Positions 49,659-63,194 of a DNA stretch of 64,000 bases are shown here, piece by piece. A program made the translations under genes and the position numbers. The stretch covers positions 124,001 to 188,000 of the forward strand of contig NW_027478976.1 of assembly GCF_051014685.1 (NCBI RefSeq). The letters run 5' to 3'. Below the pieces are notes generated by a model. The model did no database searches. It saw only the letters and a program-made list of their open reading frames with translations, and was not told the origin of the DNA. How positions within the stretch are numbered: the first letter of the stretch is position 1; each line of letters opens with the position of its first letter. Source of the DNA: Ptiloglossa arizonensis (Eukaryota; Arthropoda; Insecta; Hymenoptera; Colletidae).

Positions 49659-51430
49659 AGTTTCTCAAGCGTTTCTTACCCCAAAACTGCCATATCTCGC
49701 GAACGGATTGACCAATCCGAAAAGTTTCTGTTGCATCTGAAAGTAGAAACTAGCCCCATTACAACGGTATGAGTAGTTTTCCCCTAGACCGTTCTAGTTA
49801 TTCGTTTCGAGCATCAGAACTGCGAAAATTTGGAGTTTCTCAAGCGTTTCTTACCTCAAAACTGCCATATCTCGCGAACGGATTGACCAATCCGCAAAGT
49901 TTCTGTTGCATCTGAAAGTAGAAACTAGCCCCATTACAACTGTATGAGTAGTTTTCCCCTAGGCCGTTCTAGTTATTCGTTTCGAGCATCAGAACTGCGA
50001 AAATTTTGAGTTTCTCAAGCGTTTCTTACCCCAAAACTGCCATATCTCGCGAACGGACTGACCAACCCGAAAAGTTTCTATTGCATCTGAAAGTAGAAAC
50101 TAGCCCCATTACAACGGTATGAGTAGTTTTCCCCTAGACCGTTCTAGTTATTCGTTTCGAGTATCAGAACTGCGAAAATTTGGAGTTTCTCAAGCGTTTC
50201 TTACCCCAAAACTGCCATATCTCGCGAACGGATTGACCAATCCGAAAAGTTTCTATTGCATCTGAAAGTAGAAACTAGCCCCATTATAACGGTATGAGTA
50301 GTTTTCCCCTAGGCCGTTCTTGTTATTCGTTTCGAGCATCAGAACTGCGAAAATTTTGAGTTTCTCAAGCGTTTCTTACCCCAAAACTGCCATATCTCGC
50401 GAACGGATTGACCAATCCGAAAAGTTTCTATTGCATCTGAAAGTAGAAACTAGCCCCATTATAACGGTATGAGTAGTTTTCCCCTAGACCGTTCTAGTTA
50501 TTCGTTTCGAGCATCAGAACTGCGAAAATTTGGAGTTTCTCAAGCGTTTCTTACCCCAAAACTGCCATATCTCGCGAACGGATTGACCAATCCGAAAAGT
50601 TTCTATTGCATCTGAAAGTAGAAACTAGCCCCATTATAACGGTATGAGTAGTTTTCCCCTAGACCGTTCTAGTTATTCGTTTCGAGTATCAGAACTGCGA
50701 AAATTTGGAGTTTCTCAAGCGTTTCTTACCTCAAAACTGCCATATCTCGCGAACGGATTGACCAATCCGAAAAGTTTCTGTTGCATCTGAATGTAGAAAC
50801 TCGCCCCATTACAACGGTATGAGTAGTTTTCCCCTAGGCCGTTCTTGTTATTCGTTTCGAGCATCAGAACTGCGAAAATTTGGAGTTTCTCAAGCGTTTC
50901 TTACCCCAAAACTGCCATATCTCGCGAACGGATTGACCAATCCGAAAAGTTTCTGTTGCATCTGAAAGTAGAAACTAGCCCCATTACAACGGTATGAGTA
51001 GTTTTCCACTAGACCGTTCTAGTTATTCGTTTTGAGCATCAGAACTGCGAAAATTTGGAGTTTCTCAAGCGTTTCTTACCCCAAAACTGCCATATCTCGC
51101 GAACGGATTGACCAATCCGAAAAGTTTCTGTTGCATCTGAAAGTAGAAACTAGCCCCATTACAACGGTATGAGTAGTTTTCCACTAGACCGTTCTAGTTA
51201 TTCGTTTTGAGCATCAGAACTGCGAAAATTTGGAGTTTCTCAAGCGTTTCTTACCCCAAAACTGCCATATCTCGCGAACGGATTGACCAATCCGAAAAGT
51301 TTCTGTTGCATCTGAAAGTAGAAACTAGTCCCATTATAACGGTATGAGTAGTTTTCCCCTAGACCGTTCTAGTTATTCGTTTCGAGTATCAGAACTGCGA
51401 AAATTTGGAGTTTCTCAAGCGTTTCTTACC
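49659..51430 (+). repeat. Segment copied at a 19-monomer offset (matches 52984-54755)
   Basis: Ten monomers in the same order as 52984-54755, with four differences seen: near 49817/53142 (CAGAAC/CAAAAC), near 49973/53298 (CTAGTT/CTAGAT), 50058/53383 (C/T) and near 50284/53609 (CCCATT/CCCATC). Markers include CCAACCCG, T42/C53/T97, two consecutive A84/T109 copies and CTAGTCCC. Confidence 0.88.
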
Positions 51431-52087
51431 CCAAAACTGCCATATCTCGCGAACGGATTGACCAATCCGAAAAGTTTCTATTGCATCTGAAAGTAGAAAC
51501 TAGCCCCATTACAACTGTATGAGTAGTTTTCCCCTAGGCCGTTCTAGTTATTCGTTTCGAGCATCAGAACTGCGAAAATTTGGAGTTTCTCAAGCGTTTC
51601 TTACCTCAAAACTGCCATATCTCGCGAACGGATTGACCAATCCGCAAAGTTTCTGTTGCATCTGAAAGTAGAAACTAGCCCCATTACAACTGTATGAGTA
51701 GTTTTCCCCTAGGCCGTTCTAGTTATTCGTTTCGAGCATCAGAACTGCGAAAATTTTGAGTTTCTCAAGCGTTTCTTACCCCAAAACTGCCATATCTCGC
51801 GAACGGATTGACCAATCCGAAAAGTTTCTATTGCATCTGAAAGTAGAAACTAGCCCCATTACAACTGTATGAGTAGTTTTCCCCTAGGCCGTTCTAGTTA
51901 TTCGTTTCGAGCATCAGAACTGCGAAAATTTTGAGTTTCTCAAGCGTTTCTTACCCCAAAACTGCCATATCTCGCGAACGGATTGACCAATCCGAAAAGT
52001 TTCTATTGCATCTGAAAGTAGAAACTAGCCCCATTATAACGGTATGAGTAGTTTCCCCCTAGACCGTTCTAGTTATTCGTTTCGAGT
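51431..52087 (+). repeat. Four-monomer T67-rich spacer
   Basis: T67/G89 copies at 51450, 51625 and 51800, then a type B copy at 51975 with C at p81. This is the same A31/T67 - C21/T67 - A31/T67 order seen at 29.7-30.2 kb. No other element. Confidence 0.78.
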
Positions 52088-55000
52088 ATCAGAACTGCGA
52101 AAATTTGGAGTTTCTCAAGCGTTTCTTACCCCAAAACTGCCATATCTCGCGAACGGATTGACCAATCCGAAAAGTTTCTGTTGCATCTGAAAGTAGAAAC
52201 TAGCCCCATTACAACGGTATGAGTAGTTTTCCCCTAGGCCGTTCTAGTTATTCGTTTCGAGCATCAGAACTGCGAAAATTTTGAGTTTCTCAAGCCTTTC
52301 TTACCCCAAAACTGCCATATCTCGCGAACGGATTGACCAATCCGAAAAGTTTCTATTGCATCTGAAAGTAGAAACTAGCCCCATTATAACGGTATGAGTA
52401 GTTTTCCCCTAGACCGTTCTAGTTATTCGTTTCGAGTATCAGAACTGCGAAAAGTTGGAGTTTCTCAAGCGTTTCTTACCCCAAAACTGCCATATCTCGC
52501 GAACGGATTGACCAATCCGAAAAGTTTCTGTTGCATCTGAAAGTAGAAACTAGCCCCATTACAACGGTATGAGTAGTTTTCCCCTAGACCGTTCTAGTTA
52601 TTCGTTTCGAGCATCAGAACTGCGAAAATTTTGAGTTTCTCAAGCGTTTCTTACCCCAAAACTGCCATATCTCGCGAACGGATTGACCAATCCGAAAAGT
52701 TTCTGTTGCATCTGAAAGTAGAAACTAGCCCCATTATAACGGTATGAGTAGTTTTCCCCTAGACCGTTCTAGTTATTCGTTTCGAGTATCAGAACTGCGA
52801 AAATTTGGAGTTTCTCAAGCGTTTCTTACCCCAAAACTGCCATAGCTCGCGAACGGATTGACCAATCCGAAAAGTTTCTGTTGCATCTGAAAGTAGAAAC
52901 TAGCCCCATTACAACGGTATGAGTAGTTTTCCCCTAGGCCGTTCTAGTTATTCGTTTCGAGCATCAGAACTGCGAAAATTTTGAGTTTCTCAAGCGTTTC
53001 TTACCCCAAAACTGCCATATCTCGCGAACGGATTGACCAATCCGAAAAGTTTCTGTTGCATCTGAAAGTAGAAACTAGCCCCATTACAACGGTATGAGTA
53101 GTTTTCCCCTAGACCGTTCTAGTTATTCGTTTCGAGCATCAAAACTGCGAAAATTTGGAGTTTCTCAAGCGTTTCTTACCTCAAAACTGCCATATCTCGC
53201 GAACGGATTGACCAATCCGCAAAGTTTCTGTTGCATCTGAAAGTAGAAACTAGCCCCATTACAACTGTATGAGTAGTTTTCCCCTAGGCCGTTCTAGATA
53301 TTCGTTTCGAGCATCAGAACTGCGAAAATTTTGAGTTTCTCAAGCGTTTCTTACCCCAAAACTGCCATATCTCGCGAACGGATTGACCAACCCGAAAAGT
53401 TTCTATTGCATCTGAAAGTAGAAACTAGCCCCATTACAACGGTATGAGTAGTTTTCCCCTAGACCGTTCTAGTTATTCGTTTCGAGTATCAGAACTGCGA
53501 AAATTTGGAGTTTCTCAAGCGTTTCTTACCCCAAAACTGCCATATCTCGCGAACGGATTGACCAATCCGAAAAGTTTCTATTGCATCTGAAAGTAGAAAC
53601 TAGCCCCATCATAACGGTATGAGTAGTTTTCCCCTAGGCCGTTCTTGTTATTCGTTTCGAGCATCAGAACTGCGAAAATTTTGAGTTTCTCAAGCGTTTC
53701 TTACCCCAAAACTGCCATATCTCGCGAACGGATTGACCAATCCGAAAAGTTTCTATTGCATCTGAAAGTAGAAACTAGCCCCATTATAACGGTATGAGTA
53801 GTTTTCCCCTAGACCGTTCTAGTTATTCGTTTCGAGCATCAGAACTGCGAAAATTTGGAGTTTCTCAAGCGTTTCTTACCCCAAAACTGCCATATCTCGC
53901 GAACGGATTGACCAATCCGAAAAGTTTCTATTGCATCTGAAAGTAGAAACTAGCCCCATTATAACGGTATGAGTAGTTTTCCCCTAGACCGTTCTAGTTA
54001 TTCGTTTCGAGTATCAGAACTGCGAAAATTTGGAGTTTCTCAAGCGTTTCTTACCTCAAAACTGCCATATCTCGCGAACGGATTGACCAATCCGAAAAGT
54101 TTCTGTTGCATCTGAATGTAGAAACTCGCCCCATTACAACGGTATGAGTAGTTTTCCCCTAGGCCGTTCTTGTTATTCGTTTCGAGCATCAGAACTGCGA
54201 AAATTTGGAGTTTCTCAAGCGTTTCTTACCCCAAAACTGCCATATCTCGCGAACGGATTGACCAATCCGAAAAGTTTCTGTTGCATCTGAAAGTAGAAAC
54301 TAGCCCCATTACAACGGTATGAGTAGTTTTCCACTAGACCGTTCTAGTTATTCGTTTTGAGCATCAGAACTGCGAAAATTTGGAGTTTCTCAAGCGTTTC
54401 TTACCCCAAAACTGCCATATCTCGCGAACGGATTGACCAATCCGAAAAGTTTCTGTTGCATCTGAAAGTAGAAACTAGCCCCATTACAACGGTATGAGTA
54501 GTTTTCCACTAGACCGTTCTAGTTATTCGTTTTGAGCATCAGAACTGCGAAAATTTGGAGTTTCTCAAGCGTTTCTTACCCCAAAACTGCCATATCTCGC
54601 GAACGGATTGACCAATCCGAAAAGTTTCTGTTGCATCTGAAAGTAGAAACTAGTCCCATTATAACGGTATGAGTAGTTTTCCCCTAGACCGTTCTAGTTA
54701 TTCGTTTCGAGTATCAGAACTGCGAAAATTTGGAGTTTCTCAAGCGTTTCTTACCTCAAAACTGCCATATCTCGCGAACGGATTGACCAATCCGTAAAGT
54801 TTCTGTTGCATCTGAAAGTAGAAACTAGCCCCATTACAACGGTATGAGTAGTTTTCCCCTAGACCGTTCTAGTTATTCGTTTCGAGTATCAGAACTGCGA
54901 AAATTTGGAGTTTCTCAAGCGTTTCTTACCCCAAAACTGCCATATCTCGCGAACGGATTGACCAATCCGAAAAGTTTCTATTGCATCTGAAAGTAGAAAC

Positions 55001-55587
55001 TAGCCCCATTATAACAGTATGAGTAGTTTTCCCCTAGGCCGTTCTTGTTATTCGTTTCGAGCATCAGAACTGCGAAAATTTTGAGTTTCTCAAGCGTTTC
55101 TTACCCCAAAACTGCCATATCTCGCGAACGGATTGACCAATCCGAAAAGTTTCTATTGCATCTGAAAGTAGAAACTAGCCCCATTATAACGGTATGAGTA
55201 GTTTTCCCCTAGACCGTTCTAGTTATTCGTTTCGAGTATCAGAACTGCGAAAATTTGGAGTTTCTCAAGCGTTTCTTACCTCAAAACTGCCATATCTCGC
55301 GAACGGATTGACCAATCCGAAAAGTTTCTGTTGCATCTGAATGTAGAAACTCGCCCCATTACAACGGTATGAGTAGTTTTCCCCTAGGCCGTTCTTGTTA
55401 TTCGTTTCGAGCATCAGAACTGCGAAAATTTGGAGTTTCTCAAGCGTTTCTTACCCCAAAACTGCCATATCTCGCGAACGGATTGACCAATCCGAAAAGT
55501 TTCTGTTGCATCTGAAAGTAGAAACTAGCCCCATTACAACGGTATGAGTAGTTTTCCACTAGACCGTTCTAGTTATTCGTTTTGAGC
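52088..55587 (+). repeat. 20-mer tandem duplication, copy 1 (3,500 bp)
   Basis: Twenty monomers matching 55588-59087; the full match is 52088-55737 against 55588-59237. I see four differences in 3,650 bp: 52622/56122, 52869/56369, 53668/57168 and 55016/58516. Shared rare markers include C147, G130, CATAGCTCG, CATCAAAAC, CTAGATATTC, CCAACCCG, CATCATAAC, two T42 copies, CTAGTCCC and T21. Confidence 0.96.
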
Positions 55588-58500
55588 ATCAGAACTGCGA
55601 AAATTTGGAGTTTCTCAAGCGTTTCTTACCCCAAAACTGCCATATCTCGCGAACGGATTGACCAATCCGAAAAGTTTCTGTTGCATCTGAAAGTAGAAAC
55701 TAGCCCCATTACAACGGTATGAGTAGTTTTCCCCTAGGCCGTTCTAGTTATTCGTTTCGAGCATCAGAACTGCGAAAATTTTGAGTTTCTCAAGCCTTTC
55801 TTACCCCAAAACTGCCATATCTCGCGAACGGATTGACCAATCCGAAAAGTTTCTATTGCATCTGAAAGTAGAAACTAGCCCCATTATAACGGTATGAGTA
55901 GTTTTCCCCTAGACCGTTCTAGTTATTCGTTTCGAGTATCAGAACTGCGAAAAGTTGGAGTTTCTCAAGCGTTTCTTACCCCAAAACTGCCATATCTCGC
56001 GAACGGATTGACCAATCCGAAAAGTTTCTGTTGCATCTGAAAGTAGAAACTAGCCCCATTACAACGGTATGAGTAGTTTTCCCCTAGACCGTTCTAGTTA
56101 TTCGTTTCGAGCATCAGAACTACGAAAATTTTGAGTTTCTCAAGCGTTTCTTACCCCAAAACTGCCATATCTCGCGAACGGATTGACCAATCCGAAAAGT
56201 TTCTGTTGCATCTGAAAGTAGAAACTAGCCCCATTATAACGGTATGAGTAGTTTTCCCCTAGACCGTTCTAGTTATTCGTTTCGAGTATCAGAACTGCGA
56301 AAATTTGGAGTTTCTCAAGCGTTTCTTACCCCAAAACTGCCATAGCTCGCGAACGGATTGACCAATCCAAAAAGTTTCTGTTGCATCTGAAAGTAGAAAC
56401 TAGCCCCATTACAACGGTATGAGTAGTTTTCCCCTAGGCCGTTCTAGTTATTCGTTTCGAGCATCAGAACTGCGAAAATTTTGAGTTTCTCAAGCGTTTC
56501 TTACCCCAAAACTGCCATATCTCGCGAACGGATTGACCAATCCGAAAAGTTTCTGTTGCATCTGAAAGTAGAAACTAGCCCCATTACAACGGTATGAGTA
56601 GTTTTCCCCTAGACCGTTCTAGTTATTCGTTTCGAGCATCAAAACTGCGAAAATTTGGAGTTTCTCAAGCGTTTCTTACCTCAAAACTGCCATATCTCGC
56701 GAACGGATTGACCAATCCGCAAAGTTTCTGTTGCATCTGAAAGTAGAAACTAGCCCCATTACAACTGTATGAGTAGTTTTCCCCTAGGCCGTTCTAGATA
56801 TTCGTTTCGAGCATCAGAACTGCGAAAATTTTGAGTTTCTCAAGCGTTTCTTACCCCAAAACTGCCATATCTCGCGAACGGATTGACCAACCCGAAAAGT
56901 TTCTATTGCATCTGAAAGTAGAAACTAGCCCCATTACAACGGTATGAGTAGTTTTCCCCTAGACCGTTCTAGTTATTCGTTTCGAGTATCAGAACTGCGA
57001 AAATTTGGAGTTTCTCAAGCGTTTCTTACCCCAAAACTGCCATATCTCGCGAACGGATTGACCAATCCGAAAAGTTTCTATTGCATCTGAAAGTAGAAAC
57101 TAGCCCCATCATAACGGTATGAGTAGTTTTCCCCTAGGCCGTTCTTGTTATTCGTTTCGAGCATCAGTACTGCGAAAATTTTGAGTTTCTCAAGCGTTTC
57201 TTACCCCAAAACTGCCATATCTCGCGAACGGATTGACCAATCCGAAAAGTTTCTATTGCATCTGAAAGTAGAAACTAGCCCCATTATAACGGTATGAGTA
57301 GTTTTCCCCTAGACCGTTCTAGTTATTCGTTTCGAGCATCAGAACTGCGAAAATTTGGAGTTTCTCAAGCGTTTCTTACCCCAAAACTGCCATATCTCGC
57401 GAACGGATTGACCAATCCGAAAAGTTTCTATTGCATCTGAAAGTAGAAACTAGCCCCATTATAACGGTATGAGTAGTTTTCCCCTAGACCGTTCTAGTTA
57501 TTCGTTTCGAGTATCAGAACTGCGAAAATTTGGAGTTTCTCAAGCGTTTCTTACCTCAAAACTGCCATATCTCGCGAACGGATTGACCAATCCGAAAAGT
57601 TTCTGTTGCATCTGAATGTAGAAACTCGCCCCATTACAACGGTATGAGTAGTTTTCCCCTAGGCCGTTCTTGTTATTCGTTTCGAGCATCAGAACTGCGA
57701 AAATTTGGAGTTTCTCAAGCGTTTCTTACCCCAAAACTGCCATATCTCGCGAACGGATTGACCAATCCGAAAAGTTTCTGTTGCATCTGAAAGTAGAAAC
57801 TAGCCCCATTACAACGGTATGAGTAGTTTTCCACTAGACCGTTCTAGTTATTCGTTTTGAGCATCAGAACTGCGAAAATTTGGAGTTTCTCAAGCGTTTC
57901 TTACCCCAAAACTGCCATATCTCGCGAACGGATTGACCAATCCGAAAAGTTTCTGTTGCATCTGAAAGTAGAAACTAGCCCCATTACAACGGTATGAGTA
58001 GTTTTCCACTAGACCGTTCTAGTTATTCGTTTTGAGCATCAGAACTGCGAAAATTTGGAGTTTCTCAAGCGTTTCTTACCCCAAAACTGCCATATCTCGC
58101 GAACGGATTGACCAATCCGAAAAGTTTCTGTTGCATCTGAAAGTAGAAACTAGTCCCATTATAACGGTATGAGTAGTTTTCCCCTAGACCGTTCTAGTTA
58201 TTCGTTTCGAGTATCAGAACTGCGAAAATTTGGAGTTTCTCAAGCGTTTCTTACCTCAAAACTGCCATATCTCGCGAACGGATTGACCAATCCGTAAAGT
58301 TTCTGTTGCATCTGAAAGTAGAAACTAGCCCCATTACAACGGTATGAGTAGTTTTCCCCTAGACCGTTCTAGTTATTCGTTTCGAGTATCAGAACTGCGA
58401 AAATTTGGAGTTTCTCAAGCGTTTCTTACCCCAAAACTGCCATATCTCGCGAACGGATTGACCAATCCGAAAAGTTTCTATTGCATCTGAAAGTAGAAAC

Positions 58501-59237
58501 TAGCCCCATTATAACGGTATGAGTAGTTTTCCCCTAGGCCGTTCTTGTTATTCGTTTCGAGCATCAGAACTGCGAAAATTTTGAGTTTCTCAAGCGTTTC
58601 TTACCCCAAAACTGCCATATCTCGCGAACGGATTGACCAATCCGAAAAGTTTCTATTGCATCTGAAAGTAGAAACTAGCCCCATTATAACGGTATGAGTA
58701 GTTTTCCCCTAGACCGTTCTAGTTATTCGTTTCGAGTATCAGAACTGCGAAAATTTGGAGTTTCTCAAGCGTTTCTTACCTCAAAACTGCCATATCTCGC
58801 GAACGGATTGACCAATCCGAAAAGTTTCTGTTGCATCTGAATGTAGAAACTCGCCCCATTACAACGGTATGAGTAGTTTTCCCCTAGGCCGTTCTTGTTA
58901 TTCGTTTCGAGCATCAGAACTGCGAAAATTTGGAGTTTCTCAAGCGTTTCTTACCCCAAAACTGCCATATCTCGCGAACGGATTGACCAATCCGAAAAGT
59001 TTCTGTTGCATCTGAAAGTAGAAACTAGCCCCATTACAACGGTATGAGTAGTTTTCCACTAGACCGTTCTAGTTATTCGTTTTGAGCATCAGAACTGCGA
59101 AAATTTGGAGTTTCTCAAGCGTTTCTTACCCCAAAACTGCCATATCTCGCGAACGGATTGACCAATCCGAAAAGTTTCTGTTGCATCTGAAAGTAGAAAC
59201 TAGCCCCATTACAACGGTATGAGTAGTTTTCCCCTAG
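55588..59237 (+). repeat. 20-mer tandem duplication, copy 2
   Basis: Second copy of the 3,500-bp unit. Private changes are A at 56122 (ACTACG), A at 56369 (TCCAAAAAG) and T at 57168 (CAGTACTG); the fourth difference, A at 55016, is private to copy 1. The match ends at p89 of the copy at 59150 (A against G at 55738). This is the longest highly similar pair in the window. Confidence 0.96.
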
Positions 59238-59870
59238 ACCGTTCTGGTTATTCGTTTCGAGTATCAGAACTGCGAAAATTTGGAGTTTCTCAAGCGTTTC
59301 TTACCTCAAAACTGCCATATCTCGCGAACGGATTGACCAATCCGTAAAGTTTCTGTTGCATCTGAAAGTAGAAACTAGCCCCATTACAACGGTATGAGTA
59401 GTTTTCCCCTAGACCGTTCTAGTTATTCGTTTCGAGCATCAGAACTGCGAAAATTTGGAGTTTCTCAAGCGTTTCTTACCTCAAAACTGCCATATCTCGC
59501 GAACGGATTGACCAATCCGCAAAGTTTCTGTTGCATCTGAAAGTAGAAACTAGCCCCATTACAACTGTATGAGTAGTTTTCCCCTAGGCCGTTCTAGTTA
59601 TTCGTTTCGAGCATCAGAACTGCGAAAATTTTGAGTTTCTCTAGCGTTTCTTACCCCAAAACTGCCATATCTCGCGAACGGATTGACCAATCCGAAAAGT
59701 TTCTACTGCATCTGAAAGTAGAAACTAGCCCCATTATAACGGTATGAGTAATTTTCCCCTAGACCGTTCTAGTTATTCGTTTCGAGCATCAGAACTGCGA
59801 AAATTTGGAGTTTCTCAAGCGTTTCTTACCTCAAAACTGTCATATCTCGCGAACGGATTGACCAATCCGA
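59238..59870 (+). repeat. Spacer of about 3.6 monomers with private changes
   Basis: Contains CTGGTTATT near 59247, T21 (CCGTAAAG) at 59345, a C21/T67 copy at 59500 with CTCTAGCG near 59641, TTTCTACTGC near 59705 with AGTAATTTT near 59751, and ACTGTCATA near 59840. Private variants are denser here than in the duplicated blocks. No gene. Confidence 0.78.
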
Positions 59871-61445
59871 AAAGTTTCTGTTGCATCTGAAAGTAGAAAC
59901 TAGCCCCATTACAACGGTATGAGTAGTTTTCCCCTAGACCGTTCTAGTTATTCGTTTCGAGCATCAGAACTGCGAAAATTTGGAGTTTCTCAAGCGTTTC
60001 TTACCTCAAAACTGCCATATCTCGCGAACGGATTGACCAATCCGAAAAGATTCTGTTGCATCTGAAAGTAGAAACTAGCCCCATTACAACGGTATGAGTA
60101 GTTTTCCCCTAGACCGTTCTAGTTATTCGTTTCGAGTATCAGAACTGCGAAAATTTGGAGTTTCTCAAGCGTTTCTTACCCCAAAACTGCCATATCTCGC
60201 GAACGGATTGACCAATCCGAAAAGTTTCTGTTGCATCTGAAAGTAGAAACTAGCCCCATTACAACGGTATGAGTAGTTTTCCCCTAGGCCGTTCTAGTTA
60301 TTCGTTTCGAGCATCAGAACTGCGAAAATTTTGAGTTTCTCAAGCGTTTCTTACCCCGAAACTGCCATATCTCGCGAACGGATTGACCAATCCGAAAAGT
60401 TTCTATTGCATCTGAAAGTAGAAACTCGAGCCATTACAACGGTATGAGTAGTTTTCCCCTAGGCCGTTCTTGTTATTCGTTTCGAGCATCAGAACTGCGA
60501 AAATTTGGAGTTTCTCAAGCGTTTCTTACCCCAAAACTGCCATATCTCGCGAACGGATTGACCAATCCGAAAAGTTTCTGTTGCATCTGAAAGTAGAAAC
60601 TAGCCCCATTACAACGGTATGAGTAGTTTTCCCCTAGACCGTTCTAGTTATTCGTTTCGAGCATCAGAACTGCGAAAATTTGGAGTTTCTCAAGCGTTTC
60701 TTACCTCAAAACTGCCATATCTCGCGAACGGATTGACCAATCCGAAAAGTTTCTGTTGCATCTGAAAGTAGAAACTAGCCCCATTACAACGGTATGAGTA
60801 GTTTTCCCCTAGACCGTTCTAGTTATTCGTTTCGAGCATCAGAACTGCGAAAATTTGGAGTTTCTCAAGCGTTTCCTACCTCAAAACTGCCGTATCTCGC
60901 GAACGGATTGACCAATCCGCAAAGTTTCTGTTGCATCTGAAAGTAGAAACTCGCCCCATTACAACGGTATGAGTAGTTTTCCACTAGACCGTTCTAGTTA
61001 TTCGTTTTCAGCATCAGAACTGCGAAAATTTGGAGTTTCTCAAGCGTTTCTTACCTCAAAACTGCCATATCTCGCGAACGGATTGACCAATCCGAAAAGT
61101 TTCTGTTGCATCTGAAAGTAGAAACTCGCCCCATTACAAAGGTATGAGTAGTTTTCCCCTAGGCCGTTCTTGTTATTCGTTACGAGCATCAGAACTGCGA
61201 AAATTTGGAGTTTCTCAAGCGTTTCTTACCCCAAAACTGCCATATCTCGCGAACGGATTGACCAATCCGAAAAGTTTCTGTTGCATCTGAAAGTAGAAAC
61301 TAGCCCCATTACAACGGTATGAGTAGTTTTCCACTAGACCGTTCTAGTTATTCGTTTTGAGCATCAGAACTGCGAAAATTTGGAGTTTCTCAAGCGTTTC
61401 TTACCTCAAAACTGCCATATCTCGCGAACGGATTGACCAATCCGT
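59871..61445 (+). repeat. 9-mer tandem duplication, copy 1 (1,575 bp)
   Basis: Nine monomers identical by eye to the next 1,575 bp; the full match is 59871-61619 against 61446-63194. Shared markers: A26 with G31 (60050/61625), CCCCGAAAC (60358/61933), CTCGAGCC (near 60427/62002), C152 with CCGTATC (near 60876/62451), TTTTCAGC, ACAAAGG (near 61139/62714) and GTTACGAGC. Confidence 0.95.
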
Positions 61446-63194
61446 AAAGTTTCTGTTGCATCTGAAAGTAGAAACTAGCCCCATTACAACGGTATGAGTA
61501 GTTTTCCCCTAGACCGTTCTAGTTATTCGTTTCGAGCATCAGAACTGCGAAAATTTGGAGTTTCTCAAGCGTTTCTTACCTCAAAACTGCCATATCTCGC
61601 GAACGGATTGACCAATCCGAAAAGATTCTGTTGCATCTGAAAGTAGAAACTAGCCCCATTACAACGGTATGAGTAGTTTTCCCCTAGACCGTTCTAGTTA
61701 TTCGTTTCGAGTATCAGAACTGCGAAAATTTGGAGTTTCTCAAGCGTTTCTTACCCCAAAACTGCCATATCTCGCGAACGGATTGACCAATCCGAAAAGT
61801 TTCTGTTGCATCTGAAAGTAGAAACTAGCCCCATTACAACGGTATGAGTAGTTTTCCCCTAGGCCGTTCTAGTTATTCGTTTCGAGCATCAGAACTGCGA
61901 AAATTTTGAGTTTCTCAAGCGTTTCTTACCCCGAAACTGCCATATCTCGCGAACGGATTGACCAATCCGAAAAGTTTCTATTGCATCTGAAAGTAGAAAC
62001 TCGAGCCATTACAACGGTATGAGTAGTTTTCCCCTAGGCCGTTCTTGTTATTCGTTTCGAGCATCAGAACTGCGAAAATTTGGAGTTTCTCAAGCGTTTC
62101 TTACCCCAAAACTGCCATATCTCGCGAACGGATTGACCAATCCGAAAAGTTTCTGTTGCATCTGAAAGTAGAAACTAGCCCCATTACAACGGTATGAGTA
62201 GTTTTCCCCTAGACCGTTCTAGTTATTCGTTTCGAGCATCAGAACTGCGAAAATTTGGAGTTTCTCAAGCGTTTCTTACCTCAAAACTGCCATATCTCGC
62301 GAACGGATTGACCAATCCGAAAAGTTTCTGTTGCATCTGAAAGTAGAAACTAGCCCCATTACAACGGTATGAGTAGTTTTCCCCTAGACCGTTCTAGTTA
62401 TTCGTTTCGAGCATCAGAACTGCGAAAATTTGGAGTTTCTCAAGCGTTTCCTACCTCAAAACTGCCGTATCTCGCGAACGGATTGACCAATCCGCAAAGT
62501 TTCTGTTGCATCTGAAAGTAGAAACTCGCCCCATTACAACGGTATGAGTAGTTTTCCACTAGACCGTTCTAGTTATTCGTTTTCAGCATCAGAACTGCGA
62601 AAATTTGGAGTTTCTCAAGCGTTTCTTACCTCAAAACTGCCATATCTCGCGAACGGATTGACCAATCCGAAAAGTTTCTGTTGCATCTGAAAGTAGAAAC
62701 TCGCCCCATTACAAAGGTATGAGTAGTTTTCCCCTAGGCCGTTCTTGTTATTCGTTACGAGCATCAGAACTGCGAAAATTTGGAGTTTCTCAAGCGTTTC
62801 TTACCCCAAAACTGCCATATCTCGCGAACGGATTGACCAATCCGAAAAGTTTCTGTTGCATCTGAAAGTAGAAACTAGCCCCATTACAACGGTATGAGTA
62901 GTTTTCCACTAGACCGTTCTAGTTATTCGTTTTGAGCATCAGAACTGCGAAAATTTGGAGTTTCTCAAGCGTTTCTTACCTCAAAACTGCCATATCTCGC
63001 GAACGGATTGACCAATCCGTAAAGTTTCTGTTGCATCTGAAAGTAGAAACTAGCCCCATTACAACGGTATGAGTAGTTTTCCCCTAGACCGTTCTAGTTA
63101 TTCGTTTCGAGCATCAGAACTGCGAAAATTTGGAGTTTCTCAAGCGTTTCTTACCTCAAAACTGCCATATCTCGCGAACGGATTGACCAATCCG
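61446..63194 (+). repeat. 9-mer tandem duplication, copy 2
   Basis: Second copy of the 1,575-bp unit, ending where p21 is C (63195) against A (61620). Every rare variant of copy 1 is present in order. Confidence 0.95.

Noticed and set aside
3240..63194. Recombination hotspot within p89-p157, because many duplicate matches begin or end there
   Set aside because: The limits I can see are just the nearest informative sites, and those are concentrated at p89, p113, p133 and p157. True breakpoints cannot be placed from this.
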